Shown here: in pieces, positions 54,707-60,719 of the stretch | Numbering within the stretch: position 1 is the stretch's first letter | How the letters are laid out: each line of letters opens with the position of its first letter | Assembly (NCBI GenBank): GCA_964551335.1 | Contig: CAZKCO010000013.1 | Location: forward strand, 108,582 to 172,581 | Direction of reading: 5' to 3' | DNA length: 64,000 bases | DNA from: Tunicatimonas sp964551335 | Lineage (GTDB): Bacteria > Bacteroidota > Bacteroidia > Cytophagales > Cyclobacteriaceae | The notes under the pieces: model-generated | Told to the model about the DNA's origin: nothing | Seen by the model: only the letters and a program-made list of their open reading frames with translations | Database searches by the model: none | Program-made: the position numbers and the translations under genes

Positions 54707-55186
54707 ATGACAAATAACAAAGGAATAACCACCTGGAAACAGCAGGCCAAAGTAAAAGCTGCCAAGTACTGCGCTTATCAAGAGCGTACGCAGCAAGAAG
54801 TGCGGGACAAACTGTATAGTTACGGCTTGTATTCGGATGCGGTAGAAGAAGTGCTCTCCGACCTGATCAGCGAAGGATTTATCAATGAAGAACGATTTGC
54901 CCAGGCGTTTGCCCGGGGCAAGTTCCGTAGTAATAAATGGGGGCGGATTAAAATTGAAATGGGGCTACGCCAGAAAGGGTTGTCTAACTACTGCATCCGC
55001 AGCGGACTAGCCGAACTTAAAGAAGAAGATTATATCGAAACCCTCCAGTCGCTCATTCAGAAAAAGTGGGATTCTTTGGCTAAAGAAGAGCCCTACGCCC
55101 GCAAGCATAAAACCGCCCGCTTCGTGATGGGAAAAGGCTACGAATCGGAATTGGTATGGAAAATATTAGGCAATTACGAGGGCTGA
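54707..55186 (+). CDS. recX: RecA regulator RecX
   Basis: 159 aa. RecX is a modulator of RecA filaments. The three-helix repeats are visible: KYCAYQERTQQEVRDKLYSY, VEEVLSDLISEGFINEERFA, QAFARGKFRSNKWGRIKIEM, GLRQKGLSNYCIRSGLAELK, and a last repeat VMGKGYESELVWKILGNYEG. The order and length are typical. It starts at ATG 54707 inside a short repetitive stretch (atgacaaagg... atgacaaataac). Its end overlaps the comB stop by 13 bp. Confidence 0.92.
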   Translation: MTNNKGITTWKQQAKVKAAKYCAYQERTQQEVRDKLYSYGLYSDAVEEVLSDLISEGFINEERFAQAFARGKFRSNKWGRIKIEMGLRQKGLSNYCIRSGLAELKEEDYIETLQSLIQKKWDSLAKEEPYARKHKTARFVMGKGYESELVWKILGNYEG

Positions 55187-55884
55187 GCTACCAGATGCTC
55201 GCTATCCAGTATGGGTACCACATCGTATTTATCTGGCTCCAGGCAGAAACGCATATCTTTTTCCGCTGATAGCTTTTTTAACCGCTTAGCGTGCGATGTC
55301 TGCGAAACCACCTCATACAGATTATCTTTAGAAGTACTATACATTAGTTGGGCAGCCAGAGCCGAATCACCCTTCACCTCAAAATGATCGGAAAGCCTGG
55401 AAACCAGCGCTCCCGAAAATAAGGTATCCTCCAGGTTAATATGCCCCTTCCAGCCCGCACAAACGATCAGCGTATCTTCATTCAGTTCTTTAATTCGGTC
55501 AACCAGCGCACTTAAGTTCAGAAAAGCCCCAATCAGCAATTTTTTGGCTGACTTAGCTTTCTCAATAGCCAGCGTACCGTTGGTGGTAGTCATGGCCAGC
55601 GACTTTCCGTTGAGGTCGCCGTTCATTACATCGTAGGGTGAGTTACCGAAATCAAAACCTTCTACTTTAGCCCCATCACGCTCCCCTGCCGACATGTATC
55701 CTAATCGCTGTAGGGCCAAACAGCCTTCTACGTAGGCTACGGGCATCAGTCGGTCTAGTCCGTGAGCAAAAGCGGTGATCATGGTAGAGGATGCTCGAAG
55801 CACATCTACTACCACCGCCACTTTTTCTACTACTGCGTGTTGATGTAGTAGCTCCGGTGTTAAGCAAACTTCTATGGTTTTCAA
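55174..55884 (-). CDS. comB: 2-phosphosulfolactate phosphatase (ComB)
   Basis: 236 aa. The family makes sulfolactate in the coenzyme M pathway and also occurs widely outside archaea. Motifs: VVDVLRASSTMITAFAHGLD, DFGNSPYDVMNGDLNGKSLA, MTTTNGTLAIEKAKSAKKLL, VCAGWKGHINLEDTLFSGAL and FCLEPDKYDVVPIL. The role in this organism is unclear; no comA or comC is in the window. The start appears to be TTG 55884. It is 15 bp downstream of the PD-(D/E)XK-like gene on the same strand and converges with recX (13-bp overlap). Confidence 0.9.
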   Translation of the reverse strand: MKTIEVCLTPELLHQHAVVEKVAVVVDVLRASSTMITAFAHGLDRLMPVAYVEGCLALQRLGYMSAGERDGAKVEGFDFGNSPYDVMNGDLNGKSLAMTTTNGTLAIEKAKSAKKLLIGAFLNLSALVDRIKELNEDTLIVCAGWKGHINLEDTLFSGALVSRLSDHFEVKGDSALAAQLMYSTSKDNLYEVVSQTSHAKRLKKLSAEKDMRFCLEPDKYDVVPILDSEHLVAQPS

Positions 55885-55899
55885 GATAGTGGTAATTTT

Positions 55900-56520
55900 T
55901 TATTCGTAATAAGTAGCTGTGTCTATAGAAAGCCTTTTTACTTCCTTCACTTCCTGAGAAGCATCGAGGAAAATATCAAATTCCATAGGAAAGATTTCAT
56001 ACGTTTCAATTCGCTCGTGAGAAGGTTCACAATCTAAATCAACAGAGATATTAGCATATCCCGTAATTCGCATTCCCTTACCAGAAGTTTCTAGTGTCTG
56101 AATTTCAACATCAGTTACCTTACCCATATATACTCCCGATGCCAGATCAGACAATTCATCTGGAAAGTTATGAACAAAATAATCTGTCAGTTTCTCTTCA
56201 ATACCTTCAATCTGGATTTGCTTGGTTTCAGGAGGGGTAACCAGTACTAGACGGGTTTTCGCACCAGGAATTTTTTTAGCCGCTTCTCTAAGTTGCTTCA
56301 TCCGTATTTTACGCACTTCACCTTGCCCTAGAGAACCACGGAAAGTAATGGCTTCAATTAGGATAACCTCATTATCCTTTTTTGCTACCATATCAACCTG
56401 AAAATTGCCCACTCGGCTCTCTAAGCTTACTTCGTAGCCCTCATTACGATACTTTTCTGCAATTTCCTCGAGTGCAGTCCGCTCGTATACTTCAGAAAGT
56501 TTCTCGGGTGATAATTTCAT
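55900..56520 (-). CDS. PD-(D/E)XK-like protein with C-terminal beta domain
   Basis: 206 aa, not assigned to a named family. Residues ~10-95 look like a restriction-endonuclease-like fold: helix with acidic ERTALEEIAEKYRNEGYEV, then NFQVDMVAKKDNEVILIEAI, where Asp43 and Glu56 fit the PD-(D/E)xK pattern but the Lys position is Ile58. LRLVLVTPP-like and LVLVTPPETKQIQIEG follow. The C-terminal half is beta-rich (MRITGYANISVDLDCEPSHE, EIFPMEFDIFLDASQEVKEV). Nuclease activity is uncertain because of the missing Lys. The gene overlaps the RusA-like gene by 4 bp (ATGA) and lies 15 bp before comB, so the pair is coupled. Confidence 0.7.
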   Translation of the reverse strand: MKLSPEKLSEVYERTALEEIAEKYRNEGYEVSLESRVGNFQVDMVAKKDNEVILIEAITFRGSLGQGEVRKIRMKQLREAAKKIPGAKTRLVLVTPPETKQIQIEGIEEKLTDYFVHNFPDELSDLASGVYMGKVTDVEIQTLETSGKGMRITGYANISVDLDCEPSHERIETYEIFPMEFDIFLDASQEVKEVKRLSIDTATYYE

Positions 56521-56951
56521 AACTTCATCTTGTAATGGGTGCTTTGCAGAACTCCAGCATGAATATAAACAAAACTTTTTCTTGTATTTAACAACTCGTA
56601 AAAGTCGTCAATAACAGTCTCATCTATATCATCTAACGCCAATTCCTGAGCGGTGTTAGGAGATAGGGTAAACACTCCTGCATAGCGCACCCTTATCATT
56701 TTATCATCTTCATAACACTCACCGATTAGTGCATCCCAAACTGGTTTACTAATATTATCTGCGTCAGGTTCAATACTATCTTTTCTAGCTTGTTGGAAGT
56801 AAATAACAACACCATACAAGTCTTCATTAGCTATAGAGTTTTTAGGATTATATTGGTGAAACTTTTCTCTTATTCTATTCCTAAAGCTTTGTTTTCCTTT
56901 CCCCTTTGTCTGTTGCGATGGTGGTTTCCCTTCTACGAGTATTGAATACAT
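56517..56951 (-). CDS. RusA-like Holliday junction resolvase-type nuclease
   Basis: 144 aa. The RusA catalytic block is present: PDADNISKPVWDALIG (Asp63, Asp65, Lys69, Asp73) followed by CYEDDKMIR (Asp82/Asp83). By alignment from memory Asp63, Asp65, Lys69 and Asp83 match E. coli RusA Asp70, Asp72, Lys76 and Asp91. The N-terminus is MYSILVEGKPPSQQTKGKGK. RusA enzymes resolve four-way DNA and are usually found on phages and prophages; no phage genes are nearby here. A C-terminal ~50-residue extension (LDDIDETVIDDFYELLNTRK) is not typical. It is coupled to the PD-(D/E)XK-like gene and lies 13 bp after gcvT on the same strand. Confidence 0.8.
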   Translation of the reverse strand: MYSILVEGKPPSQQTKGKGKQSFRNRIREKFHQYNPKNSIANEDLYGVVIYFQQARKDSIEPDADNISKPVWDALIGECYEDDKMIRVRYAGVFTLSPNTAQELALDDIDETVIDDFYELLNTRKSFVYIHAGVLQSTHYKMKL

Positions 56952-56964
56952 GCCTCTTCAGATA

Positions 56965-58068
56965 TCATTGAGTAGTTGGAGTGACAAAAGGTGGTTTCAT
57001 AATTTCAGCTTTCAGGCGGCGGTTACGGACACCCACGTAAATGGCGTTACCGGGCTGAGCGTACTCTTTTTCTACGTAGCCCAACCCAATTCCCTTCTGC
57101 AGCGAAGGCGACTGCGAACCGGAGGTGACCCGGCCTATTTTTTCGTCCTGCTCGTTAAATAATTCGTAGCCCGCCCGCGGAATACCTCGGTCAACCATCA
57201 CTAATCCGATCAGCTTGTTTTCTCCGCCCGATACTTTTCGGTCTTGCAGGAAGACTGAGTTGGTAAACTCCTTGTTGAATTTAGTAACCCAACCTAATCC
57301 AGCTTCAATGGGGCAGGTTTCATCGTCAATGTCGTTGCCGTAGAGGCAGTAGCCCATCTCCAGACGCAGGGTGTCGCGGGCTCCCAAGCCGATGGGTTTA
57401 ATGTTATGTTCTTTTCCGGCTTCAAATATGGCGTTCCACAGCTTTTCGGCCTGATCGCTGGCTACGTACAGTTCGAAGCCCCCCGCTCCGGTGTAGCCGG
57501 TAGCAGAAATAATAACATCATCAATACCGGCGATGCGGCCGCGCTGGAAGGTATAGAACTTCATCTCATCCAGCTTAATATCGGTAAGCTTTTGCAGTGT
57601 ATCAGTCGCTTTAGGCCCCTGCACGGCGAACAGCGAGATTCGGTCGGAAGCATTCTCCATTTCCACCCCCTCGGTATTGTAGCGCTGAATCCACTCCCAA
57701 TCCTTTTCAATGTTAGCAGCGTTTACCACCAGCATATATTCCTCCTCGCTCAATCGGTACACTAACAAGTCGTCTACCACTCCCCCGTCTTCGTTGGGTA
57801 GATAGCTGTACTGAGCCTTCCCATCGAACAGCTTGCTGGCATCGTTACTGGTTACGCGCTGCACCAGGTCTAACGCTTTAGGGCCACGCACAAAAAATTC
57901 GCCCATGTGGGACACATCGAAAACACCTACGCTCTGGCGAACGGCCAGGTGTTCTTCAATATCCGAACTGTAGCGTAGCGGCATCAGGTAGCCCGCAAAG
58001 GGCACTAGCTTGGCCCCTAGTTTCTCATGAGTATCGTGTAGTGCTACCTTCTTAAGATTTTCTTCCAT
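56965..58068 (-). CDS. gcvT: Aminomethyltransferase, glycine cleavage T protein
   Basis: 367 aa. The folate-binding T protein of the glycine cleavage system transfers the methylene group to tetrahydrofolate. Family parts: HDTHEKLGAKLVPFAGYLMP, SVGVFDVSHMGEFFVRGPKA, YTGAGGFELYVASDQAEKLW, LGARDTLRLEMGYCLYGNDI (catalytic Asp region), CPIEAGLGWVTKF, GRVTSGSQSPSLQKGIGLGY. Length is typical. It heads a minus-strand string gcvT - RusA-like - PD-(D/E)XK-like - comB with gaps of 13-15 bp. No glycine riboswitch was seen upstream. Confidence 0.95.
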   Translation of the reverse strand: MEENLKKVALHDTHEKLGAKLVPFAGYLMPLRYSSDIEEHLAVRQSVGVFDVSHMGEFFVRGPKALDLVQRVTSNDASKLFDGKAQYSYLPNEDGGVVDDLLVYRLSEEEYMLVVNAANIEKDWEWIQRYNTEGVEMENASDRISLFAVQGPKATDTLQKLTDIKLDEMKFYTFQRGRIAGIDDVIISATGYTGAGGFELYVASDQAEKLWNAIFEAGKEHNIKPIGLGARDTLRLEMGYCLYGNDIDDETCPIEAGLGWVTKFNKEFTNSVFLQDRKVSGGENKLIGLVMVDRGIPRAGYELFNEQDEKIGRVTSGSQSPSLQKGIGLGYVEKEYAQPGNAIYVGVRNRRLKAEIMKPPFVTPTTQ

Positions 58069-58112
58069 AGTTAGGTTTCAAAATTAATTGCTAGAAGCCA
58101 AACAAGCTCTAT

Positions 58113-58442
58113 TTACGCAATCTTGCTTAATTGCTCTTGAAGCTTAGGTACGTCTTGTTGAGTTGTCTCCCAAACAATCCATAAATCAACGTCAATATAG
58201 TCATGAATTAGTTTGTCTCTCATTCCCGCCATTTCTGTCCAAGGAATGGCATTATGTTTAGCTCTAAATTCTTTTGAAATACGTTTAGTAGCTTCGCCTA
58301 CGATCTCTAATTGACGGATAACTGCATCCTGGGTTTGTTCAGATTGCAGAAAAGAATTCAGGTCGTGATCGTTCACGTAATTGATAATCTTGTTTAGTGA
58401 AGCAAGGATGTGATCAAGATATACTGAATCATCCTTCTTCAT
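58113..58442 (-). CDS. HepT-like RNase toxin (DUF86)
   Basis: 109 aa. Helical HEPN protein with the catalytic RX4HXY motif as MRDKLIHDYIDVD (Arg75, His80, Tyr82), preceded by QLEIVGEATKRISKEF. In HepT/MntA systems this RNase is silenced by AMP transfer to its tyrosine. It follows the MntA-like gene with a 4-bp overlap, the standard order. It probably serves plasmid or phage defence, or is a stable addiction unit. Confidence 0.88.
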   Translation of the reverse strand: MKKDDSVYLDHILASLNKIINYVNDHDLNSFLQSEQTQDAVIRQLEIVGEATKRISKEFRAKHNAIPWTEMAGMRDKLIHDYIDVDLWIVWETTQQDVPKLQEQLSKIA

Positions 58443-58726
58443 TCGTAAATAACTTGTAAGTCCTGTTGAATATATTTTCTGAGCTTTTCGTTTTTAAGTG
58501 CTCCTTCCGTCAACAAATCCACTTTTCTGTTTAGAAGCTTTGATAGTTCACTTTCTATTCTCACTAACGTAAGCAGGCCAAACGAATCGTTGAAGGAGAC
58601 TAACAAATCCAGATCACTCTCCTCAGTTTCTTCGCCTCGCGCAAATGAGCCGAAAACTCCGATCCTGGCCGGATTGTAGTTCTTTAAGTAATTAATGATT
58701 GTATCGTGTATTTCTTGGCGGCTCAT
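58439..58726 (-). CDS. MntA-like nucleotidyltransferase antitoxin
   Basis: 95 aa. Minimal nucleotidyltransferase fold with GVFGSFARGEETEESDLDLL: the GSFARG motif at 26-31 and metal-binding Asp38 and Asp40. Family members add AMP to HepT and block its RNase. The overlap with HepT (4 bp) and equal strand support a toxin-antitoxin pair. Confidence 0.88.
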   Translation of the reverse strand: MSRQEIHDTIINYLKNYNPARIGVFGSFARGEETEESDLDLLVSFNDSFGLLTLVRIESELSKLLNRKVDLLTEGALKNEKLRKYIQQDLQVIYE

Positions 58727-58800
58727 CCGAGAAAAATGCTTACGTAAAAGAATAATGCTTAAGCATCAAAGGTAAAGAGAAAGGAGGGAAACACCAATGA

Positions 58801-58817
58801 ACTGCCTACCGGGCAGT
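58801..58817 (-). terminator. Possible terminator downstream of the N-acetyltransferase gene
   Basis: actgcc and ggcagt pair around a 5-base loop just past the N-acetyltransferase stop at 58824. The T-run after it is weak. The words actgcctacc recur in the inverted repeat at 59605-59669. Confidence 0.35.
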
Positions 58818-58823
58818 GGTTAA

Positions 58824-59579
58824 CTATAACTCGATGCCGAAGTGCTCCTTCAGCTTTTGCTCGAAGTCGCGCTGGTTTTCCACCGCAGTTTCCTGCTTTT
58901 TTGAGCCCTGGGTTTCAATAAAGGCTTTATCGGTAAGAGTGATTCGCCCCTGGGGGGTCATCAGTGAGCAAAGCCTGCCCTGGGTGAAGATTGATTCGGG
59001 GGAGGTTTGGTGGTAGACGCACATCTCGCTGAAGCTGGTAAGCTCCTGCGGATCGCGTCGGAATTTATACATCTTGATAGGATCTTCGCCCTCCGTATAA
59101 CGTTGGAGAAGGGTTTCTTCGGCGTTTAGCGGAAGCAGTTGGTAGTAAGTGCCATCCTGAAGCTGCGGCTCTTCGGTAGCTAGTCGCAACGGCTCCGGAA
59201 AGTTGGTACCAAAACCCACATCCACCAGCCAGTCTTCTTCTAGCTGCGCGATAATGGCTACGTGACCGAAATAGGGAGTAAACTGCTGCTTGGGCTGAGA
59301 GAATACACTACAGGTGATGAGGTGAGTAACGAATCCAAAGTCTTTAAGCAACTCGTTGAACAGCCCATTTACTTCAAAGCAGAAGCCGCCCCGCTTCCGC
59401 CGTACGATTTTATCGTAGAACCGATCAAGGTCAATACGGATCTCCTGCTGCCGATGAATATCCAAGTTCTCAAAAGGTACCTGCCCGAGGTGCGTCCGTT
59501 GCAGTGCCCTCAAAGTATCCAGTGTAGGTTCTCGGGAACCGATGTATCCGATACGATGCAGGTAAGTGTTAATATTCAA
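58824..59579 (-). CDS. Arylamine N-acetyltransferase
   Basis: 251 aa. The NAT cysteine-protease-like triad is Cys67 (RGGFCFEVNGLF), His106 (YFGHVAII) and Asp120 (WLVDVGFG). The N-terminus YLHRIGYIGSREPTLDTLRA and LGQVPFENLDIH are typical. The enzyme acetylates arylamines or hydrazines from acetyl-CoA. The start is TTG 59579, as no ATG fits. The usual length is ~260-280 aa, so it is slightly short at the C-terminus. It stands alone downstream of msrB. Confidence 0.92.
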   Translation of the reverse strand: MNINTYLHRIGYIGSREPTLDTLRALQRTHLGQVPFENLDIHRQQEIRIDLDRFYDKIVRRKRGGFCFEVNGLFNELLKDFGFVTHLITCSVFSQPKQQFTPYFGHVAIIAQLEEDWLVDVGFGTNFPEPLRLATEEPQLQDGTYYQLLPLNAEETLLQRYTEGEDPIKMYKFRRDPQELTSFSEMCVYHQTSPESIFTQGRLCSLMTPQGRITLTDKAFIETQGSKKQETAVENQRDFEQKLKEHFGIEL

Positions 59580-59604
59580 GACAGATTACTAGGGTTAAAT
59601 GAAT

Positions 59605-59669
59605 GTAGGCAGGAGGCCGTAGGCGGTTTTACATGATGAAGAATTGACTGCCTACCGCTTCCTGCCTAC
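59605..59669. repeat. Imperfect ~21-bp-arm inverted repeat between NAT and msrB
   Basis: gtaggcaggaggccgtaggc (from 59605) pairs with tgcctaccgcttcctgccta (59649-59668), with a few mismatches. It lies in the 94-bp gap between the msrB stop and the NAT start, so it may act as a terminator for msrB. Confidence 0.55.
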
Positions 59670-59673
59670 TGTA

Positions 59674-60135
59674 TTAGCTAGTCGCTGTTTCTTCTTTCTC
59701 TACCAATTTGATCGACTCAGAGTTGATGCAGAAGCGTAAACCACTGGGTTCAGGCCCATCGGGGAAGACGTGACCCAAATGGCCATCGCAGACATTACAC
59801 ATTACCTCTACCCGCACCATGCCGTAGGAAGTGTCCTTCTCGTACTTGATCACATTGTCTTTTACCGGCTCAGTAAAGCTGGGCCAGCCGGTGCCCGAAT
59901 CAAACTTCAGCGCTGAGTCAAACAGCAGCGTATCGCAGCAAATGCAGGCGTACTTGCCGGGATCGTGAGCGTGGCAGAGTGCTCCCGAGAAGGCCGGTTC
60001 GGTACCCTTCTGCCGGGTAATGCGGTACTGCTCAGGCGTAAGCTGCTCCCTCCATTCGGCTTCCGTCTTTTCCACCCGCCGGTCTGGTTCCGGGCTACCC
60101 TGATTCGCATATTTTATTACATCATTCCAGTTCAT
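59674..60135 (-). CDS. msrB: Peptide-methionine (R)-S-oxide reductase MsrB
   Basis: 153 aa. Repairs oxidised methionine. The zinc-site cysteines are Cys64 and Cys67 (YACICCDTLLFD) and Cys113 and Cys116 (EVMCNVCDGHLGHVF). The catalytic Cys136 is in GLRFCINSESIKL. GTGWPSFTEPV is the family motif before it. Cytoplasmic, with no signal peptide. Length is normal. It is followed by a large stem-loop before the NAT gene. Confidence 0.95.
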   Translation of the reverse strand: MNWNDVIKYANQGSPEPDRRVEKTEAEWREQLTPEQYRITRQKGTEPAFSGALCHAHDPGKYACICCDTLLFDSALKFDSGTGWPSFTEPVKDNVIKYEKDTSYGMVRVEVMCNVCDGHLGHVFPDGPEPSGLRFCINSESIKLVEKEETATS

Positions 60136-60221
60136 ATTCTTAAGATTTACGTGATAGACCTATAACGGTTCAGACGCGCTAGGTGTTCTCCTCAGCCAGA
60201 ATGCTTTAGGCGAGCGGGTCG

Positions 60222-60518
60222 TTAGGCATATACTACCTCCTCTAGAATTTTTGGCCCGATGTAGGGACTTAGGCCTGATTTGGTAACAATCTCTACCTTC
60301 TTGTTGGCAAATAGCTGTTCCAGATAATCACACAAAGCCATGTAATTATCAAACTTCTCGTATTCCGGCTCAAAGTCTATCAACAAATCAATATCACTCT
60401 CAGAAGTCTGTTCATTTCGGACATAGGAACCGTATAAACCTATATTCTTTACCCCAAAACGTTCTATTTGTTCCTGGTGAGCTTTGATAATATCCAATAT
60501 GGCTTCCTTATTTTTCAT
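60222..60518 (-). CDS. Orphan MntA-like nucleotidyltransferase
   Basis: From ATG 60518, 98 aa. Minimal nucleotidyltransferase with IGLYGSYVRNEQTSESDIDL: Gly30-Ser31, Arg34, Asp42 and Asp44. A HepT partner would be expected next to it, but none is found on either side; msrB and a palindromic element flank it. The TTG 60572 with an extra hydrophobic stretch is less likely as a start. It may be a lone remnant of a toxin-antitoxin pair, or an antitoxin acting in trans; both are inference. Confidence 0.8.
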   Translation of the reverse strand: MKNKEAILDIIKAHQEQIERFGVKNIGLYGSYVRNEQTSESDIDLLIDFEPEYEKFDNYMALCDYLEQLFANKKVEIVTKSGLSPYIGPKILEEVVYA

Positions 60519-60577
60519 ATAAAAAGCGTCCTTCAAGAAGAACAATAGCGTAATGGCTAACTGTAATGGCAAAGTAA

Positions 60578-60702
60578 CTTAGGAACAAAAATGGAACACT
60601 CTTGCCGGATGAGCAACGCGAATTCCGGCATCTCATGCGGGAGACCCCGTCGGGGCGCCGACCGGAATTCGTTATCACTCATCCGGGGACAGTGTTCCTA
60701 AG
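60578..60702. repeat. 125-bp nested palindromic element (REP/BIME-like)
   Basis: Nested inverted arms: cttaggaac/gttcctaag (60578-60586 and 60694-60702), ccggatgag/ctcatccgg (60605-60613 and 60678-60686), cgaattccgg/ccggaattcg (60619-60628 and 60662-60671). Inside are gcat-ctc-atgc (60628-60638) and ccccg-t-cgggg (60645-60655). It is G/C-rich between A/T-rich genes. It resembles REP doublets, which are mobilised in trans by RAYT transposases; no such gene is in the window. Confidence 0.7.
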
Positions 60703-60719
60703 ATACAATGTCATTTCAG

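Noticed and set aside
58069..58112. Glycine riboswitch upstream of gcvT
   Set aside because: Only 44 bp separate gcvT from the HepT stop, too short for the aptamer, and no conserved core was seen.
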